Positions 37,344 through 45,783 of a stretch of 64,000 nt of DNA are shown piece after piece (positions within the stretch are counted from its first letter, which is position 1; every line of letters begins with the position of its first letter). The DNA comes from Segatella paludivivens DSM 17968 = JCM 13650 (GTDB lineage Bacteria; Bacteroidota; Bacteroidia; Bacteroidales; Bacteroidaceae): assembly GCF_000373185.1 (NCBI RefSeq), contig NZ_KB890631.1, forward strand, positions 35,552 to 99,551, written 5' to 3'. Under the pieces are notes generated by a model, which saw nothing but the letters and a program-made list of their open reading frames with translations, was not told where the DNA came from and did not search any database. Position numbers and translations under genes: made by a program.

Positions 37344-39020
37344 ATGATAGTAAAAACAATATTAGCTGCAATGCTGGCAACGTTGAGTCTGTCTTCTAAT
37401 GCTCAAACTGCCACATTTAAGAGTTTCAGTTATAAAGGTAACGATACTCGATTCAATAAGAGTATTGATAACAGTAAGCAATTCTATAATCCAATTCTAG
37501 CTGGATTCTATCCTGATCCATCTATATGCAGGGTCGGTGATACATATTATCTTGTAAATTCTTCATTCTCATTTTATCCAGGTGTGCCTTTGTCAACAAG
37601 TAAGGACTTGGTAAATTGGAAACAGTTAGGACATGTACTAGATCGTAAGTCGCAACTCCCACTTACACATCAGCGTATAAGTGGTGGCGTATTCGCACCT
37701 GCAATATCATATAATCAGAAGAATAAGACATTTTATATGATAACAACCAATGTTGGTGCTGGTAACTTTTTTGTAAAGACAAAAGATCCTTCAAAAGGTT
37801 GGAGTGAGCCTATCTATTTGCCAAAGATAAATGGAATAGATCCATCTTTCTTCTTCGATAAAAATGGTCAGGGATATATTGTACACAACGCTCCTGTTGA
37901 TGGTGGTGCTGATTATGAAGGTCAGCGTGCTATTCGCATCTTCAAGTTTGACACCAATGGTGATAGTATTGTTGGTAATCATACTCAGATTGTGCGTGGA
38001 GGAACTCATGTTCAGAAAAATCCTATATGGATAGAAGGTCCTCATCTTTTCCGTGTTGGTAAGTATTATTATCTGATGTGTGCAGAGGGTGGTACCTGTG
38101 ATTGGCATAGTGAGGTTATATTCCGTGCGAATAATCCTATGGGACCATGGATTGAATGTCCAAACAATCCAATCCTTACTCAGCGTACAGGGCTTGATCC
38201 TAAACGTCCTGACATTGTTACAAGTACTGGACATGCTGACATTGTGCAGAGTAAGAGTGGAGACTGGTGGGCTGTCTTCCTAGGTTGTCGCCCATACCAA
38301 GATGATTTCTACAACACAGGACGTGACACATATCTGTTGCCTGTTACATGGAAGAACGGATGGCCTGAGATTTTAGAGAAAGGCAAAGCTATGCCTACTG
38401 TATTGCCAAAAACAGAATGGCAGAAGAAATATAATGTAGCTGATGTCAATCAAATGACAGGTAATTTTACATATACTGATAACTTCAAAAATGGCAAATT
38501 GAACAGTCGTTGGATATTCCTGAGAAATCCTTCAGATTTCTATAAGTTTGCAGATGGTGGATTGGAAATCAATGCAAAAGCAGTGAACATAAGTCAACCA
38601 GAATCTCCTTCTGCTATCTTTGTACGTCAACAGCATAATACGTTCACAGCCGAGACAGAAGTTACTTTTAATCCTTCAGACGAACATCAACTTGCTGGAT
38701 TGGTATTATTGCAGAATGAAGAATACAATTTTGTATTTGGAAAGACTATGCGTGATGGAAAGGCTGCTGTTACATTGAAAAGAGCGGAAAGAACAAATGT
38801 CACTGTTGCTTCGGCAACTCTTGATAATAATGAATCACAACAACCATTACGTCTTAAAGTTGAAGGTGATGGTCGTTACTATAGTTTTTACTATGCGGCA
38901 GGTAATGGTGCATGGAAACTATTGGCGAGTGGAGTTGACGCAGTCAACTTGAGTACTCATCAGAGTGGAGGTTTTATTGGTGCATGTATTGGTTTGTATG
39001 CTACATTAAGTAATAAGTAA
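37344..39020 (+). CDS. GH43 beta-xylosidase/arabinofuranosidase with C-terminal beta-sandwich
   Basis: A 558-residue secreted enzyme (signal peptide ending SSNAQ). The GH43 propeller spans about residues 45-345, with catalytic base D58 in YPDPSI, D166 in GIDPSF and the general acid E231 in IWIEGPHLF. Its wording (YYLVNSSFSFYPGVPLSTSKDL, LVNWKQLGHVLDRKSQL) is that of two-domain xylosidase/arabinofuranosidase members. Residues about 370-558 form the accessory beta-sandwich (FTYTDNFKNGKLNSRWIFL, SAIFVRQQHNTFTAETEV) that supplies part of the active-site wall. It probably acts in the periplasm on xylo- or arabinoxylo-oligosaccharides. It has its own promoter and terminator, so it is a single-gene unit beside the xus operon. 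Confidence 0.9.
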   Translation: MIVKTILAAMLATLSLSSNAQTATFKSFSYKGNDTRFNKSIDNSKQFYNPILAGFYPDPSICRVGDTYYLVNSSFSFYPGVPLSTSKDLVNWKQLGHVLDRKSQLPLTHQRISGGVFAPAISYNQKNKTFYMITTNVGAGNFFVKTKDPSKGWSEPIYLPKINGIDPSFFFDKNGQGYIVHNAPVDGGADYEGQRAIRIFKFDTNGDSIVGNHTQIVRGGTHVQKNPIWIEGPHLFRVGKYYYLMCAEGGTCDWHSEVIFRANNPMGPWIECPNNPILTQRTGLDPKRPDIVTSTGHADIVQSKSGDWWAVFLGCRPYQDDFYNTGRDTYLLPVTWKNGWPEILEKGKAMPTVLPKTEWQKKYNVADVNQMTGNFTYTDNFKNGKLNSRWIFLRNPSDFYKFADGGLEINAKAVNISQPESPSAIFVRQQHNTFTAETEVTFNPSDEHQLAGLVLLQNEEYNFVFGKTMRDGKAAVTLKRAERTNVTVASATLDNNESQQPLRLKVEGDGRYYSFYYAAGNGAWKLLASGVDAVNLSTHQSGGFIGACIGLYATLSNK

Positions 39021-39065
39021 TTAGTTATTTGATAGGTTTTAATGTTAAGTTAGTTTTTAGCATTC

Positions 39066-39105
39066 CTGATTCTTTGGTCGTGAGATCGGAGAATCAGTTT
39101 TTTTA
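39066..39105 (+). terminator. Terminator after the GH43 gene
   Basis: CTGATTCTTTGGTC pairs with GATCGGAGAATCAG (14 bp including G-T pairs), loop GTGA, then seven T. Confidence 0.88.
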
Positions 39106-39113
39106 TGCTCAAC

Positions 39114-39238
39114 CAGAAAAAGTTTTTTAATGTCACTAATGTCATAATGTCACAAACCCTTTATATATAGTGTCTTTAGCCGGAATAGGTTTATTGAGGA
39201 TATCACCCCTAAATTGACGAAGAACCATTGATGATGCC
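39114..39238 (+). repeat. Two-module intergenic repeat, copy 1 (A forward, B forward)
   Basis: Module A (39114-39168) begins CAGAAAAAGTTTTTT, then has three TGTCA-type units (TGTCACTAATGTCA, then TGTCAC) and AAACCCTTTATATATA. Module B (39172-39238) begins GTCTTTAGCCG and ends in GACGAAGAACC and TTGATGATGCC. Both occur again at 63816-63948, where A is in the same orientation but B is on the other side of A and inverted. They lie between a terminator and the promoters of the regulator gene and are not coding. Confidence 0.75.
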
Positions 39239-39328
39239 GAAATCTTATAATTATTAATAAAAAGTTTCGTTAACATTAATATTCAATGCGATGTAATGAT
39301 AAATAATGGAACTGATTACAAATCTTAC

Positions 39329-39367
39329 TATATTTGCCTAAATAATCAATATTTTATTATAACTTTG
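39329..39367 (+). promoter_or_regulatory. Two -7 boxes for the membrane-bound regulator gene
   Basis: TATATTTG (39329-39336) and TAACTTTG (39360-39367). A perfect 10-base palindrome ACAACGTTGT (39370-39379) lies just downstream, near the expected start of transcription, and could be an operator. Confidence 0.6.
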
Positions 39368-39429
39368 CAACAACGTTGTAGACAATAGTTATTTTTTCAT
39401 TATGCTAGTCTACAGTAAAGTCTATATCA

Positions 39430-40188
39430 ATGATGAGTGAAACAAACATAAAAATGAAACCATTCCATTCAGTTATCATATTTATGATATTTGTGGTTTG
39501 TGGGACGTTGTCTAGTATGCATAGTTATAACGTAACCAAGTATGCAATAATTAAAGATATGAATCAGGCATTGAGTCAAACCATTTCTGCAAAAGAAAAT
39601 GGATTTATAACACCCGACACAATAATAAATTATCGCCAACATTTGAAGATAGATGCACTTCGAAGTCACTCTTTCCTATATTATGCTTATAATAGCAAGG
39701 ATAATGTTATTTGCAGTAAAAAAATAAAATGGCATTCACCTCAGTATTCTGTTGAATTTCAAAGTTACGCCAATTGTTCAGCTGCCGACATTCTTGGATT
39801 ATCCGACCAAAGGCTGCCGGTTTCAATATTAATAATAGGAATATTTTGGGGAGTATTATCTGTTCTGCATTTCAGGCGGCAATATAAAAATGTGATTGTG
39901 TTGGGTAATATGATGTATGCACAAGACGAACATTCATTTTATGATCTGAGCAAGTCACCTGTTGTTATGACTCCAATGCAAGAAAAACTTATGATGATGT
40001 TTTTCTCATCAGCAAATCATAAACTCTCTAAACAACAGATTTGTGATGAATTATGGCCAAAGAAACCAGATGCTAGCGAGACTTTATATACGCTGGTGAG
40101 GCGCATAAAGCCAATAATACAGACAAGAGGAAACCTTAAAATAATATCTGAAAGGGGCAAAGACTACAAACTTAGTGTCAACGATTAA
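39430..40188 (+). CDS. Membrane-bound transcriptional regulator with OmpR-type winged helix
   Basis: A 252-residue one-component regulator. Two hydrophobic segments (about residues 14-32, VIIFMIFVVCGTLSS, and about 136-152, VSILIIGIFWGVLSVL) enclose a periplasmic loop of about 100 residues. The C-terminal part (about 178-250) is cytoplasmic and has the OmpR/PhoB winged-helix pattern: SPVVMTPMQEKLMMMFF, HKLSKQQICDELWP, DASETLYTLVRRIKPII and the wing LKIISERGKDYKL. This resembles ToxR/CadC-type regulators with the order of parts reversed. A start at the second ATG (39433) changes one residue only. It stands directly upstream of an outer-membrane receptor gene, its probable target; that promoter carries a helical-phase direct repeat. 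Confidence 0.85.
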   Translation: MMSETNIKMKPFHSVIIFMIFVVCGTLSSMHSYNVTKYAIIKDMNQALSQTISAKENGFITPDTIINYRQHLKIDALRSHSFLYYAYNSKDNVICSKKIKWHSPQYSVEFQSYANCSAADILGLSDQRLPVSILIIGIFWGVLSVLHFRRQYKNVIVLGNMMYAQDEHSFYDLSKSPVVMTPMQEKLMMMFFSSANHKLSKQQICDELWPKKPDASETLYTLVRRIKPIIQTRGNLKIISERGKDYKLSVND

Positions 40189-40239
40189 TTGCCAGTAATT
40201 CAAGCATTTAGCTCATTCTGATATTTAAAGGAAACAAAA

Positions 40240-40296
40240 TGTCAGATAGATGTCAGATTGTTTTCAAATGTTTTTTTTAGCATTTCGATATCTTTG
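40240..40296 (+). promoter_or_regulatory. Promoter of the receptor gene with a TGTCAGAT direct repeat
   Basis: TGTCAGAT at 40240-40247 and again at 40251-40258, spaced 11 bases start to start (one helical turn), 30-50 bases upstream of the -7 box TATCTTTG (40289-40296). Tandem half-sites at this spacing are the usual target of OmpR-type winged-helix regulators, and one is encoded just upstream. The link is inferred. Confidence 0.55.
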
Positions 40297-40316
40297 CGTA
40301 AAATTAAAACGTAAAG

Positions 40317-42356
40317 ATGAAAAAAACTTATATTTTGATTATGTTTGCATTCACATTAAATGTTCTGAATGCACAAAATACAAAAGAAGTCAATCTAAAT
40401 CAAGTAACCGTTAATGCTTCCAGAATAGTGAATAAAGCTGACGGAATGATTTTGATACCAACAGACTCGCAACGAAAAGCTGCGACTAATGGATATAGTA
40501 TGCTTGGAAAACTAGGACTTCCGTATATAAGAATTGATGAGACCAAACATTCAATAACAGCCTTAGGCAATCAGGGTGATGTGCAAATACGGATAAACAA
40601 TGTGATTGCAACTAAAGAAGACATGCTAGCTGTTAATTCTGAGAGTATAAAACGCATTGATTTTATTGATAAGCCAGGAGTTAGATATGGAGAAGGAATT
40701 GCATACGTCATCAACATTATAACCCAGCGTGACAACTTTGGCTACACTGTTGGTACGGATATGACGCAAACATTGACTGCAAAAAACGGTAATTATAGCG
40801 GTTATGCAAAGATAAACCATAAAAATTCAGAACTAGGGGTGACGTATACTTTATCCTATAATGATTTCGGTGGGAACATATATGATGAAAAAGCCCAATA
40901 TAAGCTTGATGATGGTTCAAACTACATCATTTCACGTGATGATATAGACTCCCGTTCATGTAATATAGGGAATACTTTCGAACTAAAATATAACCTCGCT
41001 GATTCTGCTTCGTATGTATTTCAAACTTCATTGTCTGCGAATTTTAACCATACGCCAGGAGACTATAATAAAAGACTTATAACCGATAATGGCAACGAAT
41101 ACATATCTGAGACAAGAAACAAAGAAAACTTAAAGTCACCAGTCGCAGATATATATTTTTTCCATAAACTTGGTAATCATCAAAACATTACTGCAAATTT
41201 TGTCGGTACTGCTATTTCGACACGTGATTATGACTACAATGACGAGGGGAAACCTTATGAATATACTACTAACGGGAGTACTTGGTCACTGATGTCAGAG
41301 GCTATATATGAAAACGTATTAAAACCAGTCACGATATCTGCGGGTATACGCAACAATATTAAATATACAAAAAATCAATATAGTGGAAGTGTTGAGGATA
41401 CAAACAGAATGCACAATTATGGAACATATATTTTCGGAGAATTGAAAGGACATCAGAATAAATTAGGGTATGTCGCTGGATTTGGTATTTCAAATCAAAG
41501 ATACAGTCAGGGGGAAAGCAGCTATAACTATTGGTTGTGGCGTCCAAAAGCAACAATAAGTTATTCGCTAAACAAAAACTTAGCTATGACTTATAGCTTT
41601 GAGATTTATGAGCATATATCTAAAATTGCAATGATCAGTGATACCAAAATAAAAAAGAATAGTCGAGAATGGATTGTTGGAAATTCAGATCTTCAACCTA
41701 ATAGAGTTACTACCAATACATTAAGGCTGTCATATAGCAGAGGAGGATTAAATAGCATTACAGACATTCAATATAGATTGAACTCTAATCCAAATTTAGC
41801 ATACTATACCAGAACAGAAGATGACCAATTTCTATATACACAAAAAAATCAACACGCTATCAATATGCTTATTTTACAGAATTCAACAAAATATGATATA
41901 ATTCAGAACGTAATGTCACTTTCTGCATATGCAGGGGTGTATCGTTTTTTTAACTATGGAGAGAACTATACACATCTGCTCACTTCATATAATATTGGAG
42001 GAAGTTTGCAGGTTTATTTGGGAGCATTCACTATTACTGCAAATGCGGATAATGGTTGGAAATTCATGGAAGGTGAAACATGGAACAAAGATGCTAGTAC
42101 AACAGATATTACATGTTCGTATCATATTGGAAATTGTGATTTGTCAATAGACTTGCAGCACCCATTTCAAAATAATCCAAAGATAAACCATGCAGAACTT
42201 GTGAATCAATACATTAATAAGTCTATGATAATGCATAGTCGTGATAACGGAAATATGGTTACCATAAACTTTGCATGGAAACTAAGTAAAGGTAAAAGAT
42301 TCCAAGACATACAAAGAAAAATGAAAAACAAAGATACTCAAACAGGTATATTATAG
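40317..42356 (+). CDS. Outer-membrane beta-barrel receptor protein (TonB-dependent-receptor-like)
   Basis: A 679-residue outer-membrane protein with a signal peptide ending VLNAQ. Near the N-terminus is a compact plug-like domain: VNLNQVTVNASRIVNKADG (TonB-box-like), a short helical stretch SMLGKLGLPYIRIDE, then GDVQIRINNVIATKEDM and SIKRIDFIDKPGVRYGEGI with VINIITQRD. The rest is a barrel of aromatic strands ending in TINFAWKLSKGKRF. It lacks the carboxypeptidase-like domain and belongs to the shorter outer-membrane beta-barrel group often paired with a membrane-bound winged-helix regulator. No SusD partner is present, so it is not a glycan SusC. The ligand is unknown. The next gene follows after 6 bases. 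Confidence 0.85.
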   Translation: MKKTYILIMFAFTLNVLNAQNTKEVNLNQVTVNASRIVNKADGMILIPTDSQRKAATNGYSMLGKLGLPYIRIDETKHSITALGNQGDVQIRINNVIATKEDMLAVNSESIKRIDFIDKPGVRYGEGIAYVINIITQRDNFGYTVGTDMTQTLTAKNGNYSGYAKINHKNSELGVTYTLSYNDFGGNIYDEKAQYKLDDGSNYIISRDDIDSRSCNIGNTFELKYNLADSASYVFQTSLSANFNHTPGDYNKRLITDNGNEYISETRNKENLKSPVADIYFFHKLGNHQNITANFVGTAISTRDYDYNDEGKPYEYTTNGSTWSLMSEAIYENVLKPVTISAGIRNNIKYTKNQYSGSVEDTNRMHNYGTYIFGELKGHQNKLGYVAGFGISNQRYSQGESSYNYWLWRPKATISYSLNKNLAMTYSFEIYEHISKIAMISDTKIKKNSREWIVGNSDLQPNRVTTNTLRLSYSRGGLNSITDIQYRLNSNPNLAYYTRTEDDQFLYTQKNQHAINMLILQNSTKYDIIQNVMSLSAYAGVYRFFNYGENYTHLLTSYNIGGSLQVYLGAFTITANADNGWKFMEGETWNKDASTTDITCSYHIGNCDLSIDLQHPFQNNPKINHAELVNQYINKSMIMHSRDNGNMVTINFAWKLSKGKRFQDIQRKMKNKDTQTGIL

Positions 42357-42362
42357 CAGAAG

Positions 42363-42848
42363 ATGAAAAAGATACTTCTTGCTCTTATAATATTTATCAT
42401 CGCTTGTTTTGTTATAAACACACCGAGAAAAGACCAAAGAAACTTCAAGGATATATTTCGGGAAGAAATGAATTATGCCGAATTTAAGACGTATATCAAT
42501 CCAGATATGGGATGGGGTTTCCAATATCCATCTTTTTTCAGCCAAGAAAGCTGTGATGACGGAACTTGCTGCGTAAGATTTGGATATCATGCCAATGATA
42601 TAAATATGGTCTTAGAATTTAAAATTATATATGTAAGATCGTCGTCAAATGTTTACAAAGAGTCTATATCATCAGGAAACTTAAATAGTTATACAGGTTA
42701 TTGCTATCATTCACATAATATTGTTTATAGGCATCGTTGTTATGTTCTTACATTTTTCTATCCACAAGATTACAAACATGCCGTAATACGCATAATTCGC
42801 AATCTCAATGAATGGAAACCATTTAAGTATTGTAAGAAAATATTTTGA
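42363..42848 (+). CDS. Small membrane-anchored or secreted protein of unknown function
   Basis: A 161-residue protein not recognised as a named family. It has one N-terminal hydrophobic segment (LLALIIFIIACFVI), which may be a signal anchor; the cysteine in IIAC makes a lipoprotein signal possible. The rest is probably periplasmic, with several cysteines (a pair in SCDDGTCC, others in GYCYH, HRCYV and KYCKK) and a basic, aromatic C-terminus. The opening MNYAEFKTYINPDMGWGFQYP recalls small periplasmic proteins that start with a short beta segment over a user-defined ligand, but I cannot name one. It is coupled to the receptor gene (6-base gap) and probably shares its control. Confidence 0.7.
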   Translation: MKKILLALIIFIIACFVINTPRKDQRNFKDIFREEMNYAEFKTYINPDMGWGFQYPSFFSQESCDDGTCCVRFGYHANDINMVLEFKIIYVRSSSNVYKESISSGNLNSYTGYCYHSHNIVYRHRCYVLTFFYPQDYKHAVIRIIRNLNEWKPFKYCKKIF

Positions 42849-43329
42849 AACTGTTTTAACTTCGTTTAAATGATTCATGAACAAATATCAAATTACACCT
42901 TTATTGAAATTTTGATTTTCTTTTTCATTATCACGTGATTTATTATATCATAATTCTGTTGACATTTTATTTCTATGCTAAAGTTTGCAAATAGAGATGT
43001 TTGCTATTTTTATTAATGCATAAAATCAAGGTCTTCAATATTATGATATTTATATTATAAGGTGTTTGTGCTTGATGTAAAAAAGCAAATATAATAGACA
43101 TGTATATGATAGTATTACTATTATTCTTTATTATTATCAAGCAAACGCAACCGTTGTTTTAATTCATCTTTTGCACAATATAATGTTAATTAGTGCAAAA
43201 ATAAGGCTTATAAGTGTTAATATGTAATGTTGATTGGTATACCTTATCTATTTTTTTCTTAACATTGTAGCACGACTAAATTTTAGAGTATATAATAACG
43301 ATAGATTTCTTAGACTAATAATTTTACAA
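42849..43329. other. 481-base AT-rich intergenic stretch before the exopolysaccharide-like cluster
   Basis: No credible gene. It separates two operons and may hold a long leader. An 8-bp inverted repeat lies at 43169-43200. Two minus-strand -7-like boxes are seen (CAAATATA at 43086-43093 and CAAAAATA at 43196-43203 on the plus strand) with no gene to serve. No clear plus-strand TAnnTTTG precedes the cluster; TAATGTTG near 43226 is a near match. Confidence 0.6.
43169..43200. promoter_or_regulatory. Inverted repeat upstream of the exopolysaccharide-like cluster, possible operator
   Basis: TTTTGCAC (43169-43176) and GTGCAAAA (43193-43200) are perfect inverted arms 16 bases apart, about 130 bases before the first gene. 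The spacing suits a dimeric regulator or a small hairpin; neither can be proved from sequence. Confidence 0.4.
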
Positions 43330-45699
43330 ATGCAGAGCTTTAAATTTTTTTTAGTAGGTGTGGCCGTATTGGGCTTCGCCTCATGTTCTAATAATGACTC
43401 GGTAGATGAAGGAGTAGTTAATCCATCAGTAACAGGATTGTCGGTGGATGCTTCGTCTGGTTCTTCATTATCTGATTTGGTGCTTAATTTTAAGTCACCT
43501 GGAACTCGTGCTGTGGATTACACAACACTATCTCTTGGTTTAATTACTAACATACCTTCAGCGCCGTCAGTTCCAAATGATGCAGCTGACTTAACAAAGG
43601 TAATCAATTGGGGAACGGTTAATACAGAAAGTAATTCTGTTTATCTAGCTTCTGGCAAAACATATAGTGGTCAACTTGGGCTTGGAAATAAAACTTATTA
43701 TATTTCCGGAGATATGACACTTACTAATGTTTGGGGCTCAGGTACAATCTATATTTTGAAAGGTGGTTCCTTAAATCTAAACCATGGTGAAGGAACCTTG
43801 TTGAATAATCAAGGTGCCACGATCTATAATTATGGCACACTGACAACTACTGCCAGTAAATTCTACATTGGTGGTACTGAAACTCTCTATAATGCTGGCA
43901 ATTTAGATATCCCTACACAAACATTCAAATGTGAAGGTAAGGTATATGTTGGTGGTTACCTAAATACTAAAGGATGGGAAACAAATCAAGATGAACGTGT
44001 AAACGTTGTTGGAAACGTTACAGTTGCTGATGACGCATCACAACTAGATGGTAATATCCACGTTGGAGGCTCGTTTACAGCTCCAGCCATTACATTACAA
44101 AACAGTTGTAAATTTGTTAGCGATTGCTCTATTAAGACCTCTGGCGAATTAAGACTTAATAGCAACAATGTTGTGCTTTATGCAAATTATGTAGAGTGTG
44201 CAAGTCTTTATCAATGTGCTGCTTCTACAATACAGTTAGAAAATGGTGCCTATATTAACTGTGCTGGTACATATACGAATCTTAATAATGGCAATGATGC
44301 TAAATTCGTTCTTGTAGGCGACAAAGCTATAGCTGTCGTTAAGGCTGCAAAGATGATCTGGAATGCAGGCGGTGATGTTCAACGCGTGTACTTATTCCAG
44401 ACTCCTGGTAGTGGCTCTACAATAGCAGTAGACTGTGCTTCTTTTGCTCGTCTTGTTAACAATAATGACGAGATTGCGATGGCATTTAACGAATTCTCCT
44501 TTACTGGAGGCAATGTTGTTAATATTCAAGATGAATCTAAAATCCCAGGGAACATAAAGATAGCAAAGACAGACTGCAATCCTGCTTATAATCCAGATCC
44601 GTCAATACCTACGACTGATCCAACCGCGCCTACAATAGATGTTATTGCAGAGGTAAATAATGAGCATACTCATGATATTTCAGCTACATGCGTTAAAACA
44701 TATAATGGTAATGTTTATGTTTCTTATCATCAGCGAGGAACTGGTCAAAGTGGATGTCTTGAAGTATTGAAGACTGCCAACGACAAGACACAGTTGTTAC
44801 AATTTATTCGTGATCATAATAATGAACTTGATTACAACTCGTTAGCGATTAATCCCAATGTTGGAAAATATGGACGTGTTTACGCTGTCGGCAACTCAAA
44901 GAAAAAGGGTGGTATTATAGCCTATATTGATTTGACAAGTGACGGATTAATGAATACAACGGATTCTGTTACAGAAAAAGGAACAGAGAAGCCTCTTAAT
45001 ATGGTTTGCCTCAAGGGATATAAGAAATATGCAACAATTGACAAGGATACAACTGTTGACGGTGATGGTAATAGCGTTGCTGTAAACGGAAGCCATATTG
45101 AGGTGATGACAACTTCTGGTTATCGTGTATATGATGCAGCCACACTTGTTCCTGAAAGTGTGACCAAACTTCCTGGTAAGGCTAAATTCATTGATATCAA
45201 TGGTAACACAATGGTAACTGCTTATCTTGCAACTCAGGCACAGAATTCCGATGAAGCCATAAAAGCTAATGTTCAGACTTATGCAACTTCTGACTATAAA
45301 TTAGTAAATCCTTTGACCGAGATAACTAATGCTGCAGATATTCAACCAAATAATGGTAAGAATGTTGTTCTTATTGATGGCAGTAAACTTTATTTATGTA
45401 CAGGTCGTGATGGATTAAAAGTATTTGAGAATGGAACATTCACATGGAGTTATCAGCCAGATAATATAACCACTTCTAAGGGCGTTTATAAGGCTTATTG
45501 TAACGGTGCCGCCTTTGACAGCAAATACATTTATCTTGCTTATGGTTCTTATGGACTTATTATCCTTGACAAAACAACCCATAAAGTCATTGCTCAGCGA
45601 AAGATGGTTAAATCGGCCAACTATGTAACTTTAGCTGACGGTTATATCTATGTGGCTTACGGACGTGATTGTCTGCAAGTCTTCAAGTTAGTAGAATAA
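43330..45699 (+). CDS. Large surface lipoprotein with beta-helix-like and beta-propeller-like halves
   Basis: 789 residues from the ATG 43330 (MQSFKFFLVG); the frame is open upstream to 43234, but only this start gives a lipoprotein signal (GFASC, cysteine 19). I do not know a named family for the whole. The first half is made of short repeating strands rich in G, N and T (LTNVWGSGTIYILKGGSL, NNQGATIYNYGTLTT, LYNAGNLDIPTQ), as in right-handed beta-helices. The second half has blade-like repeats (TYNGNVYVSYHQRG, GSKLYLCTGRDGLKVFENG, SKYIYLAYGSYGLIILDK, DGYIYVAYGRDCLQVFKL), as in beta-propellers. It is the first gene of a polysaccharide synthesis and export cluster, so it may bind or hold the polymer at the surface (inference). 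Confidence 0.8.
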   Translation: MQSFKFFLVGVAVLGFASCSNNDSVDEGVVNPSVTGLSVDASSGSSLSDLVLNFKSPGTRAVDYTTLSLGLITNIPSAPSVPNDAADLTKVINWGTVNTESNSVYLASGKTYSGQLGLGNKTYYISGDMTLTNVWGSGTIYILKGGSLNLNHGEGTLLNNQGATIYNYGTLTTTASKFYIGGTETLYNAGNLDIPTQTFKCEGKVYVGGYLNTKGWETNQDERVNVVGNVTVADDASQLDGNIHVGGSFTAPAITLQNSCKFVSDCSIKTSGELRLNSNNVVLYANYVECASLYQCAASTIQLENGAYINCAGTYTNLNNGNDAKFVLVGDKAIAVVKAAKMIWNAGGDVQRVYLFQTPGSGSTIAVDCASFARLVNNNDEIAMAFNEFSFTGGNVVNIQDESKIPGNIKIAKTDCNPAYNPDPSIPTTDPTAPTIDVIAEVNNEHTHDISATCVKTYNGNVYVSYHQRGTGQSGCLEVLKTANDKTQLLQFIRDHNNELDYNSLAINPNVGKYGRVYAVGNSKKKGGIIAYIDLTSDGLMNTTDSVTEKGTEKPLNMVCLKGYKKYATIDKDTTVDGDGNSVAVNGSHIEVMTTSGYRVYDAATLVPESVTKLPGKAKFIDINGNTMVTAYLATQAQNSDEAIKANVQTYATSDYKLVNPLTEITNAADIQPNNGKNVVLIDGSKLYLCTGRDGLKVFENGTFTWSYQPDNITTSKGVYKAYCNGAAFDSKYIYLAYGSYGLIILDKTTHKVIAQRKMVKSANYVTLADGYIYVAYGRDCLQVFKLVE

Positions 45700-45720
45700 C
45701 ATTCTTTTATTATAAATAGC

Positions 45721-45757
45721 CAACTCGGGAATATTCATATAAGATGTTCCCTAGTTG
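45721..45757 (+). repeat. Hairpin between the lipoprotein and TolC-like genes
   Basis: CAACTCGGGAA pairs with TTCCCTAGTTG (one mismatch). No T run follows, so it is more likely an RNA processing or stability element than a full terminator; it could lower expression of the genes downstream relative to the lipoprotein. Confidence 0.5.
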
Positions 45758-45783
45758 ACTTGTCCTAAAATTGAATTGAGTAA

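Noticed and set aside
39407..39424. AGTCTA repeated at 12-base spacing upstream of the regulator start
   Set aside because: Six-base repeats at this base composition are expected by chance and the spacing is not helical-phase exact.
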